From Cladorrhinum sp. PSN259 (Eukaryota > Ascomycota > Sordariomycetes > Sordariales > Podosporaceae): 64,000 nt of DNA. Under the pieces are notes generated by a model. The model searched no databases, was not told where the DNA came from, and saw only the letters and a program-made list of their open reading frames with translations. How positions within the stretch are numbered: the stretch's first letter is position 1; the number at the start of each line of letters is the position of its first letter. The stretch is taken from NCBI GenBank assembly GCA_033725935.1, contig MU867078.1, positions 434,001 to 498,000 of the forward strand, given 5' to 3'. Below are positions 33,941 to 42,326 of the stretch, piece after piece. A program made the translations under genes and the position numbers.

Positions 33941-34532
33941 GTTTGTGTTTGCAAAGTAAAAGTGGAGTAAGAGGTTGTGTTTTGTAAGTGAGTGTCGGGT
34001 GTAAGTCAAAGTGAAGGGTGTTTGTAATAACTGCATAAATGTTTAGTATATCTTGATGACTTTTAAGAATTTTGAACAGACAGCTTACAATGTAGATGAT
34101 CTCGGATATAAAATCAGTTCAAGAAGGGTGGTGTACATATGTAACATCAGCAGGTTACCACTTAAAGACGACTGGGGGATGAGCTTTGTTTTAACAGTTG
34201 GAGAAAGCTGGGGTTAAGGCTGCCCCCACATTGAAGCCAAGCTTCCTCCGCCAGAACCCCTGGAATCACAAACCCGGGGAAGAAGCAAGGCCAAACGTGC
34301 CTCGGCACATCGCATCGCGCACCCCTGGAGCTGACAGCTTATCGATTGAGCGGTTCGGCATCCAACCCATGTCACGCTCGGCAACATTCAACCTCTGTAC
34401 ACTACACATGCGCTCATCATCCATCAACACTTTTTTCCACCTGCCGTCACCGTCATCGACGTCGCGCGCCATAAATCAACACAGCTTCACCCGATGCCAC
34501 GATAATTGACATCCAAAACAACAGCAACAGCA
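33941..34532. other. Divergent promoter region of the thioesterase and PEX12
   Basis: About 0.6 kb separates the two starts. A single CCTCGG lies at 34300-34305, the core bound by the fatty-acid regulators FarA/FarB in Aspergillus, but such a 6-mer is expected often by chance. The leftmost 96 bases may be coding if the thioesterase uses its upstream ATG. Confidence 0.45.
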
Positions 34533-35816
34533 ATGGAATTCGTCACCGCCCTCAGGGGCTCCTTCGACCCAGCCAAACCCTCCCTCTTCGAGCTCCTCTC
34601 AGAACAACAGCTCTCCTCCCTCCTCCCTCCAACAGTCCGATACCTCCTCACCCTTCTAACCCATCGATACCCGCGGTACCTCCTCCGCGCATTAAACTCG
34701 TTCGACGAGCTCTACGCGCTTCTATCCCTACTCATAGAGCGTCACTACCTCGTTACCCGCGGCGGCTCCTTCACAGAGCACTTCTACGGCCTCAAGCGCG
34801 AAAAGGCCCTCGCCGCAGAAATCCCACGCGCATCGACGCACGCACCGGGTGTAGTCCGCGAGACTCTCGCCCTCACTGCCAGCTCAGACATTTACAAGAA
34901 CCTCGCCGTCTTGGTGGGGATCCCGTACCTCAAGCGCAAACTAGACGAAGCGCACGAAGTCGACGCGCCCAGGGCGCTAATGGGCGCAGCGTACAATCAG
35001 CTGCCGCCCAACCCTACTTTCCGCCAAAAGTTCATGCACTATTATCGCGTAATTTTTCTGAGGAGGATATACCCTTACCTAAATGCGGCTTATTACATTT
35101 CAATGCTAGGTTTCAACTTGGGTTACCTGTTCGACAACACCAAGTACCACGATCCGTTCTTGTGGTTGATAAACACGCGCATCAGAAGGATGGGAGGAGC
35201 GGATTATCAGGCTCTGGAGGCGTTGAACAAATCCACGCCGGGAGCTAGACGGACCATCTTGACTCGCATGTTGGGTTCCCTGTCGCTGGTGCTTCCAACG
35301 TCAATCTTTGCGCTCAAGTTTCTGGAGTGGTGGTACTCCTCTGATTTCGCGAAACAACTTTCCGCAAAGGCTTCAGAGTCGCTGGATCTCCCACCGCCTG
35401 TTGTGCCTTCTTCGGCTGCCAAACCACCCAAGGCAAAGAAAAAGAAGGATGAGAACCAGGAGAAAGAAGGAGAAGAAGAGGAAAAGAGTGAAGAAGAAAA
35501 AGAAGAACTCCTGAAAGCGGCCGCACCAATCTCTGCTACATCCCTCTTACCAATCTTCACGGTAGCGGCACCAGAAGACTCGGAACTGTGTCCCATCTGC
35601 GAGGGGGAGATTATAAACCCGACGGCGTGCCAGACTGGTGTTGTTTATTGCTACACTTGTATACATAAGTGGTTGACGGGTACGCATGCTAGGCAAGAAG
35701 AGTTCTTCACGACGGAGGAGAGGAAGGAGAAGTGGGAGAGCGGGGAAGGGAGGTGCGCTGTTACGGGACGGAGGGTGTTGGCTGGTACTGAGGGGCTGAG
35801 GAGGGTTATGGTTTAG
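34533..35816 (+). CDS. PEX12: Peroxin-12, peroxisomal RING ubiquitin ligase subunit
   Basis: Pex12 is an integral peroxisomal membrane protein that, with Pex2 and Pex10, forms the ligase channel which ubiquitinates and recycles the import receptor Pex5. A single frame of 427 residues starts at the ATG at 34533. The N-terminal Pex2/Pex12 domain includes PSLFELLSEQQLSSLLPPTV and later RQKFMHYYRVIFLRRIYPY and a hydrophobic LGSLSLVLPTSIFALKFLEWW. An acidic and Lys-rich low-complexity insert (about residues 300-330) separates it from the C-terminal RING. RING cysteines visible are C353, C356, C366, C373 and C376, followed by HKWL; as usual for Pex12, the second zinc site is incomplete. No intron is needed. 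Confidence 0.95.
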   Translation: MEFVTALRGSFDPAKPSLFELLSEQQLSSLLPPTVRYLLTLLTHRYPRYLLRALNSFDELYALLSLLIERHYLVTRGGSFTEHFYGLKREKALAAEIPRASTHAPGVVRETLALTASSDIYKNLAVLVGIPYLKRKLDEAHEVDAPRALMGAAYNQLPPNPTFRQKFMHYYRVIFLRRIYPYLNAAYYISMLGFNLGYLFDNTKYHDPFLWLINTRIRRMGGADYQALEALNKSTPGARRTILTRMLGSLSLVLPTSIFALKFLEWWYSSDFAKQLSAKASESLDLPPPVVPSSAAKPPKAKKKKDENQEKEGEEEEKSEEEKEELLKAAAPISATSLLPIFTVAAPEDSELCPICEGEIINPTACQTGVVYCYTCIHKWLTGTHARQEEFFTTEERKEKWESGEGRCAVTGRRVLAGTEGLRRVMV

Positions 35817-36077
35817 ATGATGGATGAATGAATTTTGTATATATTATAATTGTAATGTGAGAATGGAATGAGTTGTTGCTGTTGTTGTTTTTCTGTGTGT
35901 GTAATTAGCATAGCCAGGGTAGAGGTATAGCAGGGCAATAACCTAGTTAGTTACTAGATAGGTATACAGCAGGCTACAGAAAAGAGTTGAATAATACCTT
36001 GGGTAAAATACCTATGTAACAAGCATGACTTTTTGTCTCGGCAGACTTTACCCATACCCTGGCTGGTACTGTACATT

Positions 36078-37565
36078 CTAATTCCACCAGAAACTAACAC
36101 TGAAACTGACGCTTAAACCTCTGACATAGTGCCACCAACCAACAGGTATGTACAGCGTCTCTCCCGGTTCGAGAATACAGTCCACCCATTCTGTTACTTT
36201 TTTGAAGTCCTTCTCGCTTACTCTGACTTTTTCCCTTTTAGTAGCACTACGACTACTGCTCTCTTCTTTGTCTTCTTGTCTTTCCATACTCACACAATCT
36301 TCTTCTTTTTCTTCACCATCTACGTCCATTTCTTCTTCTTCTTCCTCCCCGTCCCCATCCCCATCCCCATGATGATTATTCGCAGGTAATATATCCCACC
36401 CCTCAACAACACCCAAATCCCACCCGCTCGTATTCCCCATCTCGACCCCGTTCTCCTTTCCCCTCTTCCTCATGATCCTAGGGTCCATCCAAGGCGGATA
36501 GAGTCTCACATACTTGCGACCGACGACCTGAACCAAAAGATTATGGTACGGGTCCGTATGAAGCGGCGTGATGGTCCCCGCGGGGCCGAACCAGGCGTTC
36601 AGCTGCGGTTCCTCCAGCTCTGGCACATCCTGATAGGGGGGCGGAGTGGTGTAACAGAGGTCCGGGACGGATATGTCCCGCGACAGAGAGGGTATGTGTG
36701 ACAAAAGGGGGTGTTGGGCCAAGTAACCCTTTGTAGCAGTAGTACTACTTGATGGGTTTGTGGTGATGTACTGCGAGAGAAAGTCTCTAAAGGGAACAAG
36801 AGACTGACTCCAGCCGGCATCGACGTAGGAACGGCCGATTTCTATGGGTACCAACCTGCGTCCGGCAAAGGTCTGGGATAAAAGGTAGCAAGGTTCGGAC
36901 CAGGGGTTTGTGGTCAGGGCCGGCCAGGATGACACCAGATTAGTAAAAATTAGGGGGCGGGGACCTTTTGAATTTGGACTTGTCGAGAGGTACGACTGGA
37001 AGGAAGTGAATGAGGGGGGCGAGTGACGGGGTATGGGATGCAAAACCGGGGGAGTAAAAGGTTCGTGAGTTGAAAATGGGGGGAGAGGGGACGAAGGCAA
37101 AGAAGGGAAAGCGGATTCAAGGAGTGTAAAAGCTTTGTCGATCCAGGGTCGTCTGGATGCTGCGCCTGCTAGGATGATTGCGAGGTCTAGGGTGCGGATT
37201 AGAGAGTCGAGGTCTGGTTGGTTGGTGGTGAGGAGGAGGAGGGCGGAGAATTTGAGGATTGCAGAGTCTGTGTATAGACGTCTCCAGCATACGGGGAGAT
37301 CCTTATAAGGGTACGCGTAGAATTTGGCGTAGGAAATTCTTAAGAGGTCGTCGATTCTTTTGCGGAGAAGTGGTGGTGGCGGCGGCGTTATTGGCGATGG
37401 AGATGTATAGAGTTTGAGTAGTTGAGTCGCTTGTCGATCTAAAAGTTGGACGAGGGGTTCACCACACCCTGCGAGACTTGATAGATCTGTACGAATAGCC
37501 TCGATGCCCTCTTTGCAGAATTTCTTGAGATCTTCAAGTGGCGTTTCGGACTGCTTGGATTCCAT
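36078..37565 (-). CDS. JmjC/cupin_8 Fe(II)/2-oxoglutarate oxygenase (JMJD5/KDM8-like)
   Basis: Probable 2-oxoglutarate-dependent hydroxylase or demethylase; the substrate is unknown. From the ATG at 37565 the chain has 495 residues. In-frame ATGs also occur 9 and 24 codons upstream (37592 and 37637); I chose MESKQSE because the extra part looks unlike the family. The N-terminal helical region contains SYAKFYAYPYKDLPVCWRR, a block shared with fungal KDM8-like proteins. The JmjC part runs from about residue 195: the iron ligands are H336 and D338 (ITPLHTDPYHNLL) and H479 (GWWHYVRGLSVSFSVSFWWN). Between them lies an unusual insert (about residues 395-450) rich in Asp, Glu, Gly and Ser that expands the double-stranded beta-helix. 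The gene reads leftward toward PEX12 and is convergent with it. Confidence 0.85.
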   Translation of the reverse strand: MESKQSETPLEDLKKFCKEGIEAIRTDLSSLAGCGEPLVQLLDRQATQLLKLYTSPSPITPPPPPLLRKRIDDLLRISYAKFYAYPYKDLPVCWRRLYTDSAILKFSALLLLTTNQPDLDSLIRTLDLAIILAGAASRRPWIDKAFTLLESAFPSLPSSPLPPFSTHEPFTPPVLHPIPRHSPPSFTSFQSYLSTSPNSKGPRPLIFTNLVSSWPALTTNPWSEPCYLLSQTFAGRRLVPIEIGRSYVDAGWSQSLVPFRDFLSQYITTNPSSSTTATKGYLAQHPLLSHIPSLSRDISVPDLCYTTPPPYQDVPELEEPQLNAWFGPAGTITPLHTDPYHNLLVQVVGRKYVRLYPPWMDPRIMRKRGKENGVEMGNTSGWDLGVVEGWDILPANNHHGDGDGDGEEEEEEMDVDGEEKEEDCVSMERQEDKEESSSRSATKREKVRVSEKDFKKVTEWVDCILEPGETLYIPVGWWHYVRGLSVSFSVSFWWN

Positions 37566-39223
37566 CCTTGGACATCGATGTCTATCTTGCATGTTAGCAT
37601 CTAGCCGTTCGTGGATAAGGTATGTATGTACATACATCGGGACCGGGAGGATTCCTATCGTACCGCTTTCCGTTTCACCCCACTGTCAATGGCCTTGTTC
37701 GCCTACAAGGGATAAATTACCAACTAAGCACCAAAAATGAGGGGTATCTGTAACCTTGTTTTATGGGGTTTATGTTGTTTTCTTGAAAGTTCCTTGCCGC
37801 TGTGATTAAGGTACCTCAGGTATGAGCTGGCAATTGCTTATGGAGCCATTGAAGTTTATAGCGGACAATTTAAGAGTGACAGCGGCCCGTTTTAGCGACC
37901 GCAAAAACGCCACACTTTGTTTTTTTCTTTTTCTTCCTTTCGCTTGACTTTATCCATTACTTCTGTGAGACCCCGGAACCGGGCGATGGTGATGCAAGAT
38001 TCTGCACTCTCCTTCCTCCGGTCCCGAGATTATTCAACCCTCGAGACGATTTGCCAAGATATCATCAAAACTTGAGGTTCGATGGTGTAGTTGGTTATCA
38101 CATCAGTCTCACACACTGAAGGTCTCCAGTTTGAGCCTGCATCGAATCATCCCTCATGTTAGGGAGCCAATAACTCCGCCATTTTCTTTTTACATGTTTT
38201 TTTCTCTTCTTCAATTTTGAAGAGCGATATGGCCCGTCTCTTCAACTTTGTAAGGCAACCATTCGATTCTTATCTTTCGATGGCGATATACATATACCTC
38301 TAGCCTGCCGGACCGTGGAGAGTATCGTGGCGGCGTCACCCCATTTGTCGAGGTGCATCTGCACGTCCTCACTACCGAGAGTGAAACTCCCTGCAGATCC
38401 GCCCTTGATGTATCTATCGTTTATGTCGGGTTGTTCATCGTTCCCGAGAAGTATGTGTATCAAGAATTGCGGTAACCATTACAACCATCTGCTGATAGCA
38501 CTACGAACGTGGTCTTCGTTGGGAATAAAATCTCTAACTTTTTTTTAATTTAATTTTTTTGCAACTCTGCCATCAAGGTATACTCCACACCGCCTGGATC
38601 CCTCCCAACTTCGATGGGCATATGCACATCAGGCCCTGTTTGGAAAAGTCATTGTCGTCCCGGTGGCCTGTTTCTGAGATATATACATGCAGGTTACAAA
38701 GTTACATCCCCCCGCTATCCTTGGCGCAGCATTGCAGCGAGGTCCTTTCCTTCTCTCTCCCGTTTCCCAGAGTTCAAGAGATAATCATACTGGAAACATA
38801 CCGTCTCCGCCGCCTGATCCGATGCCTTCTATGGTTGCCTGACTTTGTGTTTGAGGGAGCCAAAGACCATGACAAACCATGAGATGCAGACTCCAAGTCG
38901 GGGAATCGGGGAGGAAACCAACAACCAGGAGGTCGACAGGGGTTATGACCTTAGGTACGGCACGAAGAGAAGCTGCAGCTGCCATTGCGACTCTCCCCGA
39001 AAATGCTTCCTAGGTTCATAATGATATTCGTGCATGCTCCCCTCGGCGTGTTATCTCGGCAATTCCGGCCTGTGGTTGCTGCCTGCCTACTTATTGGTTG
39101 AGATAATCCAGTGAAACCATCGAGGTTCTTCGTCCGGCCACCGAAAGATACATGGCCTAGCTGTCCAATTCGTGTAAAATCGCCCTTTTGAGCAGAATGT
39201 GGCGTCCCATGAGACGCAATGAT
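37566..39223. other. Intergenic with damaged tRNA-Val
   Basis: The JmjC gene starts at 37565 (-) and the methyltransferase gene ends at 39224 (-). Besides the tRNA-Val-like sequence, minus-strand open pieces occur at 38242-38463 and 38785-38985; the latter is followed by a good GTATGT donor, but I could not join them into a convincing protein. They may be chance or a relic. Confidence 0.5.
38076..38149 (+). tRNA. tRNA-Val (anticodon CAC) with damaged T arm, probable pseudogene
   Basis: The acceptor stem GGTTCGA/TCGAATC (one G-T pair), D arm and anticodon arm (TCAGT/ACTGA, loop CTCACAC, anticodon CAC at 38110-38112) are intact. The T arm is not: the invariant TTC of the T loop reads TTT, and the stem TCCAG/CTGCA has a C-C mismatch. 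The changed loop also lies in the B box needed by TFIIIC. The first run of four T's is about 35 nt downstream rather than adjacent. It is therefore likely weakly expressed or dead, though a tolerant copy cannot be ruled out. Confidence 0.75.
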
Positions 39224-40441
39224 TCAGGCAGGTGGTTTTTGCGCCCAAACAAAGTGTATCGGAACGTATGCATGGAATCGGCGATTGTTGAGGGCCGCCT
39301 TCGTCTCGTTGACAAGTTCCTCAATCTCCTCCCTCTCGTATCCCGCTTCGATGAATGGTTTTGCAGCCATGGCAGCCAAAAGGTCAAAAAAAACCTCACG
39401 GAGGCAGCCACCAAGCACACGAAGGTGACGATTTCGAGGCCACTCTCCCAATGGCATGTGGTAAACCTTTCTCTCCGCATTAACGAACCCCAATCGTGTA
39501 AGTCGCTCAACGAGGTTGTCCAGGATTTTGATATCGAATCCGTAGTGATCCTTGAGGACTTTTTCGGTCAGTGAGTAAAACCTGTTTGGCGCATAATCGG
39601 CTGGAAGGGAGTCGTCATCGCTATATGCCCAGGGGTAGATCTCCTGAATCTCAACCCAGCCGCCAGGCTTCAGATTTCTTTGAACCGGATTGTCAGCAGT
39701 TGGACAATTGTAACTCAAGAGCTCGGCCAACTTACTCGAGGACCTTGGTCAAGACTCGGTCATTATCCTTGAGTAAAATATTGACAACTCTGAAATGCGC
39801 AAAGTCCCAGTTATTGTCATGGACCCATTCATCCTCGATGTCGTCTACAATGAACTCGACGTTGGGAGGGACCCATACAGGTTGAATGGGTGATAAGTCG
39901 AGTCCTGTGACCTTGGCACCGGGGAAAAGCTCTCCCACTGCAAGATATAATAATCAGCCTTTAACATAACTTTTGTTGTTGTGGGTCGAGTTGTGGAATA
40001 CGAACCTTCGATAGCCCATTCTCCAAAGCCGGTACCCAAGTCGAGAATCTTTTGTGGATGCGATCCGATGGGTGCCAGAAATAGCTTGCCCTGCAAGAGC
40101 TCCTTCAACATGGCGTGACGAAGAGCTTCCCTCTTGTACTCTTCATCGTCGTTTGGCATAGGATATCTTCCTGGCCGGAACGCATGGTATCGCCTAAAAG
40201 CGACCACGTCAGTATCATAATGCTTGTTCAAGCAGCCAGATACAACTACAAACCTTCCATATTCCCATATATGGCCAGTGACAGTCGAGGTTAGAGATCC
40301 AAACGTGGTCTCGGCCACACTCTCGTCATAGTCAGAGGTCCCCTCGCCCCAGTTATCCGAAGCGTCGTCAGGGAGGGCCTCAATGATACCATTTTCCTCC
40401 ATAGCCCCGGAACTAGATTCTGCTTCGTCTCCGTCTGGCAT
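39224..40441 (-). CDS. SAM-dependent methyltransferase, LaeA-like family
   Basis: A class I methyltransferase of the large fungal family that includes LaeA; the substrate is unknown. Four exons are inferred: 40441-40254, 40193-40006, 39937-39736 and 39677-39224, giving 343 residues. The first splice restores WEYGRRYHAFRPGRYPMPND, the family's entry motif. The second joins ILDLGTGFGEWAIEVGELFPG (SAM-binding motif I) to TGLDLSPIQPVWVPPNVEFI (motif II region), and the third restores VLENLKPGGWVEIQE (motif III region). The N-terminal 60 residues are acidic and Ser-rich. No secondary-metabolite genes lie nearby, so a cluster role is not suggested. A longer 5' part could exist upstream, since the region to 40930 is open in another frame. 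Confidence 0.92.
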
Positions 40442-42326
40442 CCAGATATTGTTATGGGCTGGAGAACCGAGCGGTGTCTTTTCCTGTTGATATACTTGAG
40501 AGACAGGCCCAGGGCATTTCGTAGCTGGGACAGAAAGAATAAATGAGGTGAGGTTAGATATATAGATAATCCGTCATCGGTTGGGTTCTTGGGTTGTAAC
40601 TGGGAGGAGCTGTGTGACTTGGACGGACGGACAGCCGAGAGATCAAGAGAGGGGTTCGTGTCAGGTCGCTTGTAAAAAGATAGCAAGAAGAGGAGGAGTG
40701 GAGAGAAAATGAAGAAGAGGCGGAGGAGAACCCCCGGGGTATTCACCGAAGGGCTGGTCCATGTCTGGGCAGCCAAGCGAAGAATAACACATAGTGTACC
40801 TGACCCTTTCTCGTAAGGAAAATCAACGAGGAATTTGGCATCTTTCGTGTGTGCCAAAGGTACATTGCTCCATGGGAGGAGGGGCGGTGGTTCAGTGGAG
40901 CGGTGGATATACCGACTTGCATATCGAGCCAATAAAAGTACTCATAGTTGCTGTAACCTGGCCCATGGCGGCATCTGCGTGCATGAAGAGAACGCCATTT
41001 CTGCATCTAAACTCTCTGCTGGAAATGTTCCCACACGGCACGGGGCTCTCCCAACGACCCGACCCAGCATATCGGATGGGGGGTGGGTGGGTAGGTGTGA
41101 CGGCCGCCAGCACACACATTATTCCCGACCGTTTGGTGAAGAGGATTGAGGGGTAGAAGCTTCCCCGTCCCATAGCGCCGGGACTTGGGATATTTTTTTA
41201 TTTTATTTTTTGTTTTTGGTCTGACAACAACCCCCAAACTACACACCGACCCAGCAGCCCGGTATGCGGTGGTCAACCAAACACACTTGTCTCAGATCTG
41301 AGTATCCGGATGCCCTGCTAACGACTAGTGGATTTTTGGGACAAACGAGTCGAGGAGAGTCAACCTTGCTGACGGCAGTAATCGACGACCTCTAGCTACT
41401 CGGATTAAAAAGTTATACCAACATGAAATCTGCAATTGGGAGGCTCGATAACACTTGTGAGATGAGTTGCAGCCGTTGGCCATGTTTCGTGATCCTTCAG
41501 AGGTCATGCCCGAGTACCAATGGCATCAATTCATTGTTGCTTCAAGTACTCCCTTGGTGCATATCGGTCGATGTGCAGAGAGAGCCTCGCTATGACTGAC
41601 TGGCTTGATCCGATCGGCACCCTCTTCTGGATCGGAAACAGATCGCAAAGTTATCAAGCTCTTTGATGCAGCTTACTGCAAAGTAAACAAGCGGTCAAGT
41701 CCGGTGATTCAACGAGGCCATCGTGGTGAGTGGCCACATATGTGATGCAAGTGAATTGTGAGAAGCGAGACAGCCACGCAGCAATTGGTGGGCCCTCGTC
41801 CAGTGGCTCGAGGTTCTGGATGAGTGTGGGACAGGGAGCCAAGAATTGAAAGTGGCAGGCGGTTCGTTGTGGTCCGTGTTGCTGTCCAATGCACAGAGAG
41901 CGGCTCAGTGTCACTAAAATTCGCGTTACTGTCCCTCCCTCTTTCCCACGTCGCGTCTCAAACCGCGTCTTGCAGGGTTCAATCTCAAATAAGTCTCGAT
42001 AAACACCTCCGCTCCACTTTACGAGCACCAACACGACACCCATTATTTACCTGTTGTGCACGACCTCGCCAATGGATTTTGTTGACGTTTGACGTACTTG
42101 CTCCTTCCTTGTTTTTCTTGCATTGGGTTTCTTTCAATTTTTTTCCAAATCGCCCTGCAACTCCTCGGTTTGCCCAAGTTTTCGTCACCAAGACGCGGGG
42201 CACCGCGTAGGCCTCTCTTCGTACTTGGTCGCAGTACCTGAAAGTGTGTCGCTCCTGTTTCCGGGTCTCCCTTTCGATTTGACGTTGACTTCCTTTCCGA
42301 CTTTCGAAACCAAGTATATCTTCAAC
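40442..42326. other. Divergent promoter region of the methyltransferase and CDC45
   Basis: About 1.9 kb without a supported gene. The segment nearest CDC45 (41940-42210) holds four ACGCG/CGCGT cores. Short frames near 40800-41200 overlap on both strands and look like chance. Confidence 0.55.
41952..42208. promoter_or_regulatory. Cluster of four ACGCG cores (MCB-like) upstream of CDC45
   Basis: ACGCG or its complement CGCGT occurs at 41952-41956, 41964-41968, 42193-42197 and 42204-42208, between 119 and 375 bp before the CDC45 start. ACGCGT is the MBF site of G1/S genes in yeasts; none of the four is the full hexamer. The role is inferred from position and gene function. Confidence 0.35.

Noticed and set aside
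39224..40441. LaeA-like methyltransferase as part of a secondary-metabolite cluster
   Set aside because: No polyketide synthase, peptide synthetase, terpene synthase or P450 lies in the window; neighbours are housekeeping genes.
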